The notes: generated by a model from the letters alone, not told the origin. A stretch of 64,000 bases of DNA from Bacillus bingmayongensis (GCF_000299035.1 NZ_JH921518.1:1152439-1216438), one strand, 5' to 3'; positions 43,961-53,287 are shown, numbered from the stretch's first letter. Numbers and translations are program-made.

Positions 43961-44485
43961 ATGGCACGTGAAGTTATTTTATATATTGGAACTAGTTTAG
44001 ATGGATTTATTGCGAAAGAAGATGATGACTTACAATGGTTATATGACACAGAGGGTGAAGGTGACAATGGATATACAGAAATGTATCAATCTATTGATAC
44101 AACGATTATGGGGAAAAAGACTTATGATTACGTAATGAAACACACAGAAACATTTCCGTATCCTGATAAAAAATGCTACGTCTTTACCACTTCTAAAAAA
44201 GGTTCAAGTGAGTATGTGAATTTTGTGAATGAAGATGTAGTAACGTTTACAAAAAAGTTAAAAGAACAAAAAGGCTCTAAAATATGGATGGTTGGTGGAG
44301 CAGGTATACTCGATGCATTTATAAAGGAAGATTTAATTGATGAATATATTATCACGGTTTCACCTCATATATTAGGTTCTGGTATTCCTTTATTTAAAGA
44401 AAAGAATCCACAAATAGATTTAATTTTAATTGATACAAAACGTTTTGGACAATTTGTACAACTACATTATAAGGTGAAGAGATAA
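43961..44485 (+). CDS. DHFR/RibD C-terminal-like reductase (YyaP type)
   Basis: A 174-residue protein. Motifs LYIGTSLDGFIAKEDDDLQW near the start, TTIMGKKTYDYVM and IWMVGGAGILDAFI are those of the RibD_C/dihydrofolate-reductase-like family. RBS AAAGGAG precedes ATG 43961. Natural substrate unknown. Likely controlled by the divergent WYL regulator. Ends in a terminator at 44507. Confidence 0.87.
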   Translation: MAREVILYIGTSLDGFIAKEDDDLQWLYDTEGEGDNGYTEMYQSIDTTIMGKKTYDYVMKHTETFPYPDKKCYVFTTSKKGSSEYVNFVNEDVVTFTKKLKEQKGSKIWMVGGAGILDAFIKEDLIDEYIITVSPHILGSGIPLFKEKNPQIDLILIDTKRFGQFVQLHYKVKR

Positions 44486-44506
44486 CTTTAACTATTTTTG
44501 GTGTTG

Positions 44507-44548
44507 AGACAGAACACGCCCTTCATTTAATAGACATGTTCTGTCTTT
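44507..44548 (+). terminator. Terminator of the DHFR-like gene
   Basis: AGACAGAACA and TGTTCTGTCT with a 20-base loop. Confidence 0.75.
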
Positions 44549-44580
44549 CCTTGTTCTTTCTTACTGTATTTATAAAATAA

Positions 44581-45669
44581 TTATTTCTTTAATGTAAATC
44601 CAAATTTATCCCACGCTTGTAAATAATCTAATAGGAAGATTTCCTCTTCTACCACACGACCTACTACGTTTGTCTTACCTGTATTCACCATATCTTTTAA
44701 GGCAATCTGTAATTCACCTTTATATTGACCGTATTGTTCATTATCAATAAGAAGATCACCACGTTTAATTGGTCTTGTATTATGTGGTTTAAACTCTTCT
44801 TTTTTATATTTCACACGGCTTTGTGTGGAACGAATCATATATTCAGATACATCCCCGCGGTAAAAATGTGGTTCTTCTAATACAATTTTTCTTTCTAAAT
44901 CTGTTGTTGTTTCATAAATCTCTACGTCAAACGTTTGTTTTTCTTTGTTTACTTCTCCAAGCGCTTTTAATTCTTCTTCTGATGCATAAGCATTTGCAAT
45001 GATCACATCATCAATAGATTCTGTAGCAAATAAATGTTTCGCCTGCGTTGTCATTGGCAATTCACGATGTTGTTCGATTGTACATAATCCTTCAGTTACC
45101 GGCCATGGACCATATGTCGCATCAAATGATGTAATAAAAGCAGCAGTTCTCATACCGTAATCTTTAAATTGTTTTGAGCATTTTATAAAATGCTCATAAG
45201 AAAGACCGGAATAACGATGCGGATAAAAATTATGACAACCAATTAAATTTTCACGGTTCGGACGATGACTCATAATATTATCAACATATTTCGTACCGTT
45301 ACTCATATTAATCTCAATTTTTAATCCATATGGGTTATATGTCATAATAGATTCTTCTAATCCTGAGAAACCAACATCTAGACGAATACCATATGCACCT
45401 AATTCATGGAAGAATGAAAGGTCGTTATAAGAAATACCAAGCTGTTCAAAAACGGCTGGACTAATATCAACAAGTACTTGGAAACCTAATTCATTTGCAT
45501 GCGAAATCGTTTCCTTAAATTCTTTAACAATTTTCTCTTTTTCTCCGTCCACTGATAATAAACATGTAAATACACGTGTAAAACCATATTGATGTGCTAA
45601 TGTTAAATATTCCTTATCTTTCTCTACTGTAGAATGTTCTGGATAAATAGAAATACCTAATCGTCTCAT
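44581..45669 (-). CDS. MupG-family (DUF871) 6-phospho-N-acetylmuramidase-like protein
   Basis: A 362-residue protein. The N-terminal two thirds form a TIM barrel (RRLGISIYPEHSTVEKDKEY, GIRLDVGFSG, GCHNFYPHRYSGLSYEHF), the rest a cyclophilin-like C-terminal domain. This is the layout of DUF871 proteins; the S. aureus member MupG cleaves MurNAc-6P-GlcNAc in peptidoglycan recycling. RBS AAAGAGG precedes ATG 45669. Here it is monocistronic, without the usual PTS or murQ neighbours, so the substrate is inferred from family only. Confidence 0.82.
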   Translation of the reverse strand: MRRLGISIYPEHSTVEKDKEYLTLAHQYGFTRVFTCLLSVDGEKEKIVKEFKETISHANELGFQVLVDISPAVFEQLGISYNDLSFFHELGAYGIRLDVGFSGLEESIMTYNPYGLKIEINMSNGTKYVDNIMSHRPNRENLIGCHNFYPHRYSGLSYEHFIKCSKQFKDYGMRTAAFITSFDATYGPWPVTEGLCTIEQHRELPMTTQAKHLFATESIDDVIIANAYASEEELKALGEVNKEKQTFDVEIYETTTDLERKIVLEEPHFYRGDVSEYMIRSTQSRVKYKKEEFKPHNTRPIKRGDLLIDNEQYGQYKGELQIALKDMVNTGKTNVVGRVVEEEIFLLDYLQAWDKFGFTLKK

Positions 45670-45850
45670 GCGTATACGCCTCTTTCTTCATCATCAATTT
45701 GTAAACCTTTTCAAACATATGTAGTAAAATAGTAGAAATCCTCTTCTACTTTACTATCCGTTTGAATCCGCTTTCTTTAAAAAAAAAACATCCCTATCAA
45801 TCATAACGACTAGCAGACTATACATCTATACTTTACCTTTTTTAAGAACA

Positions 45851-45871
45851 TTTGTGTAGTATTTACACAAA
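45851..45871. promoter_or_regulatory. Inverted repeat upstream of the MFS gene
   Basis: TTTGTGTA, five bases, TACACAAA. It lies about 70 bp upstream of the promoter at 45923. Confidence 0.35.
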
Positions 45872-45922
45872 TTTGTAATTTTTTCACCAAAAAAATTGTT
45901 ACCTTCTTTTAGTTCACCTTTC

Positions 45923-45952
45923 TTGACTGTTACATTGGCCACTACATATACT
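45923..45952 (+). promoter_or_regulatory. Sigma-A promoter of the MFS gene at 45990
   Basis: TTGACT (45923-45928), 18 bp, TATACT (45947-45952). Confidence 0.65.
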
Positions 45953-45989
45953 CGAAAGAACAGAGAAAAAATATTGAGGGGATGAATAT

Positions 45990-47192
45990 ATGGGAGAAGT
46001 AGCACTCGTAAAACGAGAACCATTATGGACAAAAGAATTTATCGCGCTCATCTTAGCAAACTTATGTATGTTTTTAGGATTTCAAATGTTAATTCCAACC
46101 TTACCTGTTTACGTTAAAGAAATTGGTGGCACGAGTTCAAGCATCGGATTTGTTGTTGGAATGTTTACTGTAGCAGCTTTAATTATTCGGCCGCTCACTG
46201 GAAATGCACTACAGAAATTTAGTAAAAAACTCATTTTAATGACTGGAACTGCCATTTGTCTACTGGCCATGGGTAGTTACCTGTTTGCCTCTACCGTTTT
46301 TCTTCTTCTTGCTGTTCGCATTTTGCACGGAGCTGGGTTCGGTATTACAACTACTACATATGGAACTGTAGTCTCCTACTTAATTCCAGCAGCCCGCCGT
46401 GGTGAAGGTATGGGGTATTTCGGCCTCTCTGGAACGATAGCTATGGCACTTGGCCCTCTTATCGGACTGTGGCTCATGCAAACTTATAACTTTACGATTC
46501 TTTTTTTATGTGCGCTATCTTGCACAGTGATTTCTTTAATATTAACAAAGCTACTCAAAATTCAAGCAACTGAAAAACCAATTCACCAGACACATGAATC
46601 ATTTTTAGATGGATTTATCGAAAAGAAAGCTTTACTTCCTTCATTATTAATATTGTGTATTACATTAATGTATGGGGGGATTGGTAGCTTTATCACTTTA
46701 TTTGCTACACAAGTTGGTATCGCTGATATTAGCCTTTTCTTCTTATTTAACGCTCTTGCCATCGCAGTAACACGTCCCTTCTCAGGAAGACTATACGATG
46801 TAAAAGGCCATACATTTGTTATTATTCCCGGTGTTATCTTAACATTTGCAGGAATTATCCTGTTATCGTATACAACAACAATACCAAGTTTAATTATTGC
46901 AGCAAGCTGTTACGGAAGTGGATTCGGTGCCATTCAACCTGCCTTACAAGCATGGATGATTGACCGTGTAGCCCCGCATCGCCGTGGCGTTGCTACCGCA
47001 ACATTCTTTTCTGCATTTGACCTTGGCATTGGAGCAGGAGCCATTATCTTCGGATTCATCGCACACTTTACAGACTATGCAACTGTATATCGGTACTCTT
47101 CGGTGTTACTTATCGCTTTTCTCTTTATTTACATTACAAATGTACGAAAGCAAAAACAGATGGATAAAAAGAATGAAAAAGCCGCTGGGTAA
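45990..47192 (+). CDS. MFS transporter
   Basis: A 400-residue, 12-helix transporter. The loop 2-3 region is degenerate (RPLTGNALQKFSKK), and the second half has RPFSGRLYDVKGH. A motif-C-like stretch GTIAMALGPLIGLWLMQ lies in helix 5. RBS GAGGGGATG precedes ATG 45990. A good sigma-A promoter lies just upstream. It resembles drug or metallophore/sugar exporters; the substrate is not evident. Confidence 0.83.
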   Translation: MGEVALVKREPLWTKEFIALILANLCMFLGFQMLIPTLPVYVKEIGGTSSSIGFVVGMFTVAALIIRPLTGNALQKFSKKLILMTGTAICLLAMGSYLFASTVFLLLAVRILHGAGFGITTTTYGTVVSYLIPAARRGEGMGYFGLSGTIAMALGPLIGLWLMQTYNFTILFLCALSCTVISLILTKLLKIQATEKPIHQTHESFLDGFIEKKALLPSLLILCITLMYGGIGSFITLFATQVGIADISLFFLFNALAIAVTRPFSGRLYDVKGHTFVIIPGVILTFAGIILLSYTTTIPSLIIAASCYGSGFGAIQPALQAWMIDRVAPHRRGVATATFFSAFDLGIGAGAIIFGFIAHFTDYATVYRYSSVLLIAFLFIYITNVRKQKQMDKKNEKAAG

Positions 47193-47206
47193 ACCAGTAG
47201 CTTTTA
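47177..47206 (+). terminator. Terminator of the MFS gene
   Basis: AAAAGCCGCTGG and CCAGTAGCTTTT pair with two mismatches; it overlaps the stop codon. Confidence 0.65.
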
Positions 47207-47239
47207 ATTTTATCTAGCACGATTTCTCCCTCCAAATTT

Positions 47240-47283
47240 ATAAAGTGAAACTTCCATCTGTAAATATTGCAGATGGAGTTTTA
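47240..47283 (+). repeat. bcr1 left-end fragment
   Basis: TTTATAAAGTGAAACTTCCATC matches the left end of the copy at 1887 (given here in full length 22 only as start TTTATAAAGTG and end AAACTTCCATC). It continues into a different small hairpin (CCATCTG/CAGATGG) and then loses similarity. The rest of bcr1 is absent. Confidence 0.55.
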
Positions 47284-47325
47284 GGAGAACAGGGAAAAGT
47301 TGCATTAAAACAAACACTATAATAC

Positions 47326-47358
47326 AAAAAGACGATCTTGATAAAAGATCGTCTTTTT
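47326..47358. terminator. Isolated terminator-like hairpin
   Basis: AAAAAGACGATCTT and AAGATCGTCTTTTT. No gene ends close to it, but on the minus strand it follows the repeated element at 47393-47491. Confidence 0.6.
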
Positions 47359-47392
47359 ATATAAATATAAATTGAAAAAACTGATATAAAAT

Positions 47393-47491
47393 CTTTCTTT
47401 TTTGGGTAGGAGAGAGCGTCCGACCTTGCATAGAAACGGTCAGACCCTTTTTCTGCCCATACCAAGTGAAAACAAAGGGAGAAAACGAGTG
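47393..47491 (-). other. Second copy of the ~99-nt repeated element
   Basis: Minus-strand copy of 21946-22044. It lies in a gap without protein genes and is followed on the same strand by a perfect terminator (47358-47326), so it could be an independent small RNA. Confidence 0.55.
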
Positions 47492-47560
47492 GAGATCCCC
47501 TTTTATTCTCACAACCACAACTTATATGCCAGCAAATCAAAATAGATATATACTAACTAC

Positions 47561-48601
47561 CTAATCTTGTAGTACATTTTTCATTGGATCTTCTGTACCT
47601 TGCGTTAATACGTTCACAATCGTTCTTCCCTTTAACTTCCCTTGCAATATAGGTTCAAATTTATCGTTTAATTCTTCTAATGTACATTCTGTCGTATAAG
47701 GTAATAAATTTAGATTCTTCCACTCATTTCCTAACATTGACCAAATCTTCTTTCTTAATGCCATTGGACATTGTACAGAATCGATTCCTAACAGATTGAT
47801 ACCACGCAGAATAAATGGATATACAGAAGTTTTAAATTCATGTCCCGCAACGTTACCACAGGTCGTTACACTTCCCCCGTATTGAATAACCTTCAGAGCC
47901 GTTGCTAATGTATTTCCACCAACTGTGTCAATCACACCCGCATATATTCCTTTTAACATCGGTTTTCCCGATTGATCATTCATTTCATCACGGTGAATAA
48001 TCTCTTTCGCACCTAAATGAAGCATCATTTCTTTCTCTTCCGTTTTTCCAGTCGCAGCTACTACCTCATATCCTAATCGCGCTAAAATGCTAACTGCAAC
48101 ACTTCCAACTCCTCCTGTTGCTCCTGTAACAAGAATTTTCCCCATGTCAGGTGTAATACCTGATGTAATTAACTTGTGTACAGACAAAGCAGCTGTAAAC
48201 CCTGCTGTCCCATACATCATACTCTCTTTCAATGACAGCCCTTCTGGTAACGGAACGACCCATGATGCAGGGACACGAATATATTGACCAAATCCACCAG
48301 ATGTATTCATTCCTAAATCATATCCTGTTACAATTACTTGATTCCCTTTTTTAAAGGAAGGATCTTGACTGCTAATCACTTCTCCTGCTGCATCAATTCC
48401 TGGTGTATGTGGATATTTTCTTGTAACTCCCTTATTCCCAGTAGCTGAAAGAGCATCTTTATAATTTAATGAAGAATAATGAACACGTATTAGCACTTCT
48501 CCTTCAGGTAAATCATTTATCTCCCTCTCAACAAAGGTTCTTTCAAATTGAATTCCTTCCTTTTCATTTACAAGAATTGCTCGAAATGATGTATGATTCA
48601 T
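47561..48601 (-). CDS. AcuI/YhdH-family NADPH quinone oxidoreductase
   Basis: A 346-residue medium-chain dehydrogenase/reductase. GroES-like N-terminal part (SLNYKDALSATGNKG, TPGIDAAGEV), then a Rossmann domain with VTGATGGVGSVAVSILARLG (about residues 150-169). No zinc cysteine cluster, as in the YhdH/AcuI acrylyl-CoA reductase group. ATG 48601 was chosen because AAAGGAGAT precedes it. A 10-bp inverted repeat lies 145 bp upstream. Likely detoxifies reactive enoyl/quinone compounds. Confidence 0.87.
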   Translation of the reverse strand: MNHTSFRAILVNEKEGIQFERTFVEREINDLPEGEVLIRVHYSSLNYKDALSATGNKGVTRKYPHTPGIDAAGEVISSQDPSFKKGNQVIVTGYDLGMNTSGGFGQYIRVPASWVVPLPEGLSLKESMMYGTAGFTAALSVHKLITSGITPDMGKILVTGATGGVGSVAVSILARLGYEVVAATGKTEEKEMMLHLGAKEIIHRDEMNDQSGKPMLKGIYAGVIDTVGGNTLATALKVIQYGGSVTTCGNVAGHEFKTSVYPFILRGINLLGIDSVQCPMALRKKIWSMLGNEWKNLNLLPYTTECTLEELNDKFEPILQGKLKGRTIVNVLTQGTEDPMKNVLQD

Positions 48602-48745
48602 TATGTCTATCTCCTTTACTCCTAACAAACTGTCTTTCTACTTCATTATATAAGGTCTATAGAATGTAATATAATCATCCTATTGAACATATTTCAACAA
48701 ATCTTACTTCTTTATTATTTTTTCATAATATGTATTTCTATTTCA

Positions 48746-48772
48746 AATAGAACAAACTATACTTGTTCTATT
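48746..48772. promoter_or_regulatory. Perfect inverted repeat between acuI-like and LCP genes
   Basis: AATAGAACAA, seven bases (ACTATAC), TTGTTCTATT. Its form suits an operator of a dimeric regulator (MarR/HxlR style). Confidence 0.45.
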
Positions 48773-48942
48773 GCTCATTCTCCCAAAATTCCCTTTACAA
48801 GAAGTCGAAAAATCTGACTTTTCGTAAAATAAGTTGGATTTTTGCGAAATGTAAATGATTTGTAATGTTCTTTTTCGCCAAATTTCATTATAATTAGGTG
48901 ATATGAGTATCGTATTTCAATCCAAATGAAGGAGTATATGAA

Positions 48943-50838
48943 ATGGATCAAAACCCATCTTTGCAAGAAAATATACGAAATAATAAGAAAACAGGAAAAC
49001 GAAAAACAAAAATTATTATAAGTTTCCTTTTATTATTTTTAATAATAGGAGGCGGTTATACTTGGTTTCTAGTAAATAAAGCATCCTCTGCTGTTCGAAA
49101 TGCCGCTCATGATTTAGCACGCGGTGATAAATCAGATTTACGTGATAAAGCTGTTAAACCTATTTCTAATAATGTATCTGTATTGATAATGGGCGTTGAC
49201 GAAAGTGATGTACGTGGTAAAGAATACGGTGGTGCCATAAGAACAGATGCACTGTTACTTGCAACGTTTAATAAAGATAGTAAAACTGTAAAACTTTTAA
49301 GCATTCCGCGAGACACATATACTTATATCCCAATAGAAAAGAAAATGGATAAAATTACACATGCACATGCATATGGTTCTGCTAAAAATGGAAAAGATGG
49401 TGGACCGCAAGCTAGTATTGATGCGGTAGAAAAATTACTTCATGTTCCTGTTGATTACTTTGTAAAATTCAACTTTAAATCATTTATGAAAATTGTGGAT
49501 GATTTAGGTGGTATTGAAGTAGATGTTCCTGTTGAATTTACTGAACAAGATAGCAACGATAATGCAGAAGCAATCCACTTGGAAAAAGGTGTTCAAAAAT
49601 TAAACGGTGAAGAAGCGCTTGCTCTTGCTAGAACACGCCACATTGATAGTGATGCAATGCGCGGTCAACGTCAACAACTTGTTATCGAAGCCATTTTGAA
49701 AAAAGTAACAAGCGTTGACTCTGTAACAAAAATAGGAAATATTATCGATGATATTAATGGACAATTTGTTACGAATCTAACATTTGATGATATGTTATCA
49801 TTCTATAAATATGGTGCAGATTCTTCAATTGAAAAATTACAAATCAATGGTAAAGATTGTTATATGTCCGCTGGTGATAAAGAATGTGGCCGTGCGAGTG
49901 ACGGCGGTACGTATTACTATGCACCAGTAGAGGAAGATTTAGAAGATTTAACAGATCAACTTCGTACTCACCTTGGACTACCTAAATATAAAAAAGCTGA
50001 TTCTAATGATAAAGAGAGCAGCAAGAAAACAAATTCAGAGAAAACGAAAGAATCAAAATCTAATAGCAGTAACAAGGATGAATCAGATAACAAAGAAAAT
50101 AACAATAATGATGAAGATACAGAAACAACATCGAATGAAAAAATAAACGATACAAAACAAGATAACGATAATCAACAAAATTCTAACAACAACAAAAATA
50201 ACAGTAACGATGAAGATACAGAAACAACATCGAATGAAAAAATAAACAATACAAAACAAGATAACGATAATCAACAAAATTCTAACAACAACAAAAATAA
50301 CAGTAACGATGAAGATACAGAAACAACATCGAATGAAAAAATAAACAATACAAAACAAGATAACGATAATCAACAAAATTCTAACAACAACAAAAATAAC
50401 AGTAACGATGAAGATACAGAAACAACATCGAATGAAAAAATAAACAATACAAAACAAGATAACGATAATCAACAAAATTCTAACAACAACAAAAATAACA
50501 GTAACGATGAAGATACAGAAACAACATCGAATGAAAAAATAAACAATACAAAACAAGATAACGATAATCAACAAAATTCTAACAACAACAAAAATAACAG
50601 TAACGATGAAGATACAGAAACAACATCGAATGAAAAAATAAACAATACAAAACAAGATAACGATAATCAACAAAATTCTAACAACAACAAAAATAACAGT
50701 AACGATGAAGATACAGAAACAACATCGAATGAAAAAATAAACAATACAAAACAAGATAACGATAATCAACAAAATTCTAACAACAACAAAAATAACAGTA
50801 ACGATGAAGATACAGAAACAACATCGAATGAAAATTAA
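48943..50838 (+). CDS. LytR-CpsA-Psr (LCP) family protein with repetitive C-terminal tail
   Basis: A 631-residue protein. Cytoplasmic start, one membrane helix (about residues 23-43), then the LCP domain (about 75-245) with GVDESD, RTDALLLATF, SIPRDTYTYIP and ALARTRHIDSDAMRGQRQQL; the arginines and aspartates bind the polyprenyl pyrophosphate. LCP enzymes attach teichoic acids or polysaccharides to peptidoglycan. From about residue 385 the tail is Asn/Asp/Lys/Gln-rich with 33-residue repeats. RBS AAGGAG precedes ATG 48943. It ends in a strong terminator. Confidence 0.9.
   Translation: MDQNPSLQENIRNNKKTGKRKTKIIISFLLLFLIIGGGYTWFLVNKASSAVRNAAHDLARGDKSDLRDKAVKPISNNVSVLIMGVDESDVRGKEYGGAIRTDALLLATFNKDSKTVKLLSIPRDTYTYIPIEKKMDKITHAHAYGSAKNGKDGGPQASIDAVEKLLHVPVDYFVKFNFKSFMKIVDDLGGIEVDVPVEFTEQDSNDNAEAIHLEKGVQKLNGEEALALARTRHIDSDAMRGQRQQLVIEAILKKVTSVDSVTKIGNIIDDINGQFVTNLTFDDMLSFYKYGADSSIEKLQINGKDCYMSAGDKECGRASDGGTYYYAPVEEDLEDLTDQLRTHLGLPKYKKADSNDKESSKKTNSEKTKESKSNSSNKDESDNKENNNNDEDTETTSNEKINDTKQDNDNQQNSNNNKNNSNDEDTETTSNEKINNTKQDNDNQQNSNNNKNNSNDEDTETTSNEKINNTKQDNDNQQNSNNNKNNSNDEDTETTSNEKINNTKQDNDNQQNSNNNKNNSNDEDTETTSNEKINNTKQDNDNQQNSNNNKNNSNDEDTETTSNEKINNTKQDNDNQQNSNNNKNNSNDEDTETTSNEKINNTKQDNDNQQNSNNNKNNSNDEDTETTSNEN
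50110..50838 (+). repeat. 99-bp tandem minisatellite in the LCP gene (seven full units plus a part)
   Basis: The word GATGAAGATACAGAAACA recurs at 50110, 50209, 50308, 50407, 50506, 50605, 50704 and 50803, exactly 99 bp apart. Units 2-7 look identical at DNA level; unit 1 differs by a G/A change (Asp for Asn). Each unit encodes 33 residues starting DEDTETTSNEKINN. Confidence 0.95.
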
Positions 50839-50840
50839 TA

Positions 50841-50874
50841 AAACCCAGCTCTATGGAGGTAGAGCTGGGTTTTT
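50841..50874 (+). terminator. Terminator of the LCP gene
   Basis: AAACCCAGCTCTA and TAGAGCTGGGTTT, six-base loop. Confidence 0.9.
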
Positions 50875-51038
50875 CTACCTTTTAAAGCTTCTGTCAGTGA
50901 AGGATTCTTTATTTATCCTATTGTTTGTTAATGCGCAATAAAAAATTAAAAATTCTAACTTTTTAACTATCAATTCCTATATCTTTAAATTATAATAAAG
51001 GGTAGATGTATATTCCAATTAACAGGAGGCACAAATAT

Positions 51039-51479
51039 ATGAAAGCCGCAGTTAAACATAACGTTTCAGACTTTAAAGGTTATCTAAAATCCAATGAAAT
51101 ACATATGGAAGAACACATAGATGAGAATGATGGATCCGTATTTTTTTCAGTGAACTTAGAAACAGAGACAGGTGCAAAAGTTCGCCTTATCGCTGCCTTT
51201 CATAACGACCATCCTACTGTCGATATATATTGCTTCAATGTCGCTCAAGTTCACGATTCAGCTAAGAAAAGTGAAGTATTGCATTTACTAAATGAACTAA
51301 ATACGGCATATAGATTCGCAAAATTCACGATTAGCAACAGGGATTCTATCGATATTTCGACTTCTCTTGTATTTACAGAACCATACTTTAATCCTGCCCT
51401 TGTATTTGAACATACTAAACTATTATATAAAGCTGCAAATGATGAATATGAAAGATTGATGAAACTTGTTTGGGCTTAA
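51039..51479 (+). CDS. YbjN-like small protein
   Basis: A 146-residue acidic soluble protein without membrane parts. Start MKAAVKHNVSDFKGYLKS, then strands KVRLIAAFHNDHPTVDIYCF and a helix EVLHLLNELNTAYRFAKF (typical of YbjN/T3SS-chaperone-like folds). RBS CAGGAGG precedes ATG 51039. It is monocistronic. The family assignment is by pattern and tentative. Confidence 0.65.
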   Translation: MKAAVKHNVSDFKGYLKSNEIHMEEHIDENDGSVFFSVNLETETGAKVRLIAAFHNDHPTVDIYCFNVAQVHDSAKKSEVLHLLNELNTAYRFAKFTISNRDSIDISTSLVFTEPYFNPALVFEHTKLLYKAANDEYERLMKLVWA

Positions 51480-51484
51480 TAATT

Positions 51485-51515
51485 GAACGCCACTGATTCT
51501 TCAGTGGCGTTCTTA
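51485..51515 (+). terminator. Terminator of the YbjN-like gene
   Basis: GAACGCCACTGA and TCAGTGGCGTTC, four-base loop. Confidence 0.88.
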
Positions 51516-51590
51516 CATTCTTTCTATACTAGCCTTCTTCTTAAGATATCTATACGGTAATATTTGGTAATAAACTTCAAAAAAATCATA

Positions 51591-52370
51591 TTACAACGCG
51601 ATATCCATCCAAATTTTAATAGATGTCGAAACAATCAATATCGCTAATATCCACTGCAATATTTTTTGATTTAACCTCTTCCCTACACTTGCTCCAAGGG
51701 GTGAAGCGATTAAACTTGCAATCGCGATGATTATAGACGGCAGTACTACTACTTGTCCTGTAGTTACTTTTCCAATCGTAATCCCAATAGATGAAATAAA
51801 AGTAATTGCTAATGAAGTCGCAATTGTCATATGTGTAGAGATTTTGAGAATGACAAGCATAATTGGTACAAGTAGAAATGCACCGCCTGCTCCAACAATA
51901 CCAGAAAAAGCACCTACGCTAAATGCTAAAATGCTAGCTAATCCTTTATTATACGTCAATGCTTCTAAAGGGAAATCACTCTGATTCCTTTTCGGAACAA
52001 ACATCATAATAGCTGCCACTGTAGCTAAAATAGCATATACAATATTAATTTGCCCTTCCTCTAACACTTTTGAACCTAGACTCCCGACAAAACTCCCCAC
52101 TAAAATACTCGTCCCCATATATAACACCAATGTTTTATTTATATAACCGCTTTTCCGATAAGCCCATACACCCGCAAATGTTGCGAAAAATACTTGAATA
52201 GCTGTAATACCGCTCACTTCATGCGCCGTATAACTAGTAAACCCTAATAGCACCGGAATATATAAAATCATCGGATAATTAATAATGGCACCGCCAATAC
52301 CAACCATCCCTGAAATAAATGAACCAACAAAGCCAATAAGAAAGATTACAATCATAAAACTGAAGCTCAT
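51591..52370 (-). CDS. TauE/SafE-family sulfite or organosulfur exporter
   Basis: A 259-residue, eight-helix protein. Motifs [19 protein letters not shown] (in the first helix pair; [12 protein letters not shown]) and [17 protein letters not shown] are the duplicated TauE signatures. It ends the persulfide-detoxification gene row, 49 bases after the DsrE-like gene, and probably exports sulfite or thiosulfate formed by the upstream enzymes. Confidence 0.87.
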   Translation of the reverse strand: MSFSFMIVIFLIGFVGSFISGMVGIGGAIINYPMILYIPVLLGFTSYTAHEVSGITAIQVFFATFAGVWAYRKSGYINKTLVLYMGTSILVGSFVGSLGSKVLEEGQINIVYAILATVAAIMMFVPKRNQSDFPLEALTYNKGLASILAFSVGAFSGIVGAGGAFLLVPIMLVILKISTHMTIATSLAITFISSIGITIGKVTTGQVVVLPSIIIAIASLIASPLGASVGKRLNQKILQWILAILIVSTSIKIWMDIAL

Positions 52371-52419
52371 CTTTATTTTTCTCCCTTCTAAAAAGAAGGC
52401 GTTCTTTAATTAATTACCT

Positions 52420-52899
52420 TTAAATAAATAGATTCACATTTCCCTCAGAAGCATCTGCTAAATAAGCTGCCACACCAGCGAACTCAACATCGTCCATAAT
52501 TTCTTCCTCTTTTAGCCCTAATAAATCAACTGTCATTTGACATGCTACAAGCTTAACACCTTGCTCTTTTGCCATATCAATTAAATCTGGAAGTGGCATA
52601 GCGTTATGCTTTTTCATAACATGCTTAATCATTTTAGGGCCCATACCCGCAAAGTTCATTTTAGACAACCCCATCTTATTTGCACCGCGAGGCATCATCT
52701 TGCCAAACATTTTCTCTAAGAAGTTTTTCTTTACTATTACATGTTCATCTTTCCGAAGCGCATTTAACCCCCAAAATGTATGAAAAATCGTCACTTCTTG
52801 ATCATAGGCCGCTGCACCATTGGCAATAATATAAGCTGCCATCGCCTTATCGTAATCTCCACTAAATAATACGATCGTTGTTTTTTTCTTGTTCTCCAT
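52420..52899 (-). CDS. DsrE/DsrF-like peroxiredoxin-family protein
   Basis: A 159-residue DsrE/F-like protein. Start KKKTTIVLFSGDYDKAMAAY; a cysteine lies in VKLVACQMTVDLLGL, the position used for sulfur transfer in this family. ATG 52899 was chosen because AAGGAGGTGGGG precedes it. An operator-like palindrome lies at 52919-52934, so it can be induced separately. Expected role: carrier of sulfane sulfur. Confidence 0.87.
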   Translation of the reverse strand: MENKKKTTIVLFSGDYDKAMAAYIIANGAAAYDQEVTIFHTFWGLNALRKDEHVIVKKNFLEKMFGKMMPRGANKMGLSKMNFAGMGPKMIKHVMKKHNAMPLPDLIDMAKEQGVKLVACQMTVDLLGLKEEEIMDDVEFAGVAAYLADASEGNVNLFI

Positions 52900-52918
52900 G
52901 TTAACTCCCCACCTCCTT

Positions 52919-52934
52919 ATACCCATATAGGTAT
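52919..52934. promoter_or_regulatory. CstR-type operator 1
   Basis: ATACCCATATAGGTAT, upstream of the DsrE-like gene. Confidence 0.7.
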
Positions 52935-52990
52935 CTTACGAAATATACGAAATCCTTTATTTATAAAAGAACTCTTCATCGTACACAGTA

Positions 52991-53287
52991 TTATTCAGTT
53001 TTACCTTCCCAATCTAACATGCCACCAGTCATATTTATAACCTGGAAACCATTGCTTTCTAAAAATTGAACAGCTCTTGAACTTCTTCCACCAGAACGAC
53101 ATACCATAATATATTCTTTGTCTTTATCTAATTCATGCATGCGAAATTCCAATAAACCAAGTGGAATATGAAGAGCTCCTGGAATTTTCCCTTCCGCCAC
53201 TTCTTCTACTTCACGAACATCAATAATGTTTAATCCTTCATGGTTCATTAATTTATTTTCTAATTCTTTGGCTGTCATTTCTTTCAT
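52991..53287 (-). CDS. Rhodanese-domain protein
   Basis: A 98-residue single-domain rhodanese. NIIDVREVEEV near the start and the active-site loop VCRSGGRSSRA (catalytic Cys63). ATG 53287 was chosen for its RBS AAGGAGGA, and it overlaps the end of the upstream rhodanese gene? No: it starts 14 bases before that gene's stop region, so the two are tightly coupled. Transfers sulfane sulfur to an acceptor such as TusA. Confidence 0.88.
   Translation of the reverse strand: MKEMTAKELENKLMNHEGLNIIDVREVEEVAEGKIPGALHIPLGLLEFRMHELDKDKEYIMVCRSGGRSSRAVQFLESNGFQVINMTGGMLDWEGKTE

Noticed and set aside
47238-47540. Open frame on the minus strand covering the repeated element at 47393
   Set aside because: It runs through the repeat, the terminator hairpin and the bcr1 fragment, with no RBS.
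50083-50772. A 229-codon open frame antisense to the LCP tail
   Set aside because: It is periodic because it mirrors the 99-bp repeat, has no RBS, and its protein is low-complexity Val/Ile/Phe/Cys; a by-product of the minisatellite.
50110-50838. CRISPR array
   Set aside because: Units are contiguous and in frame within a gene, with no spacers and no cas genes.
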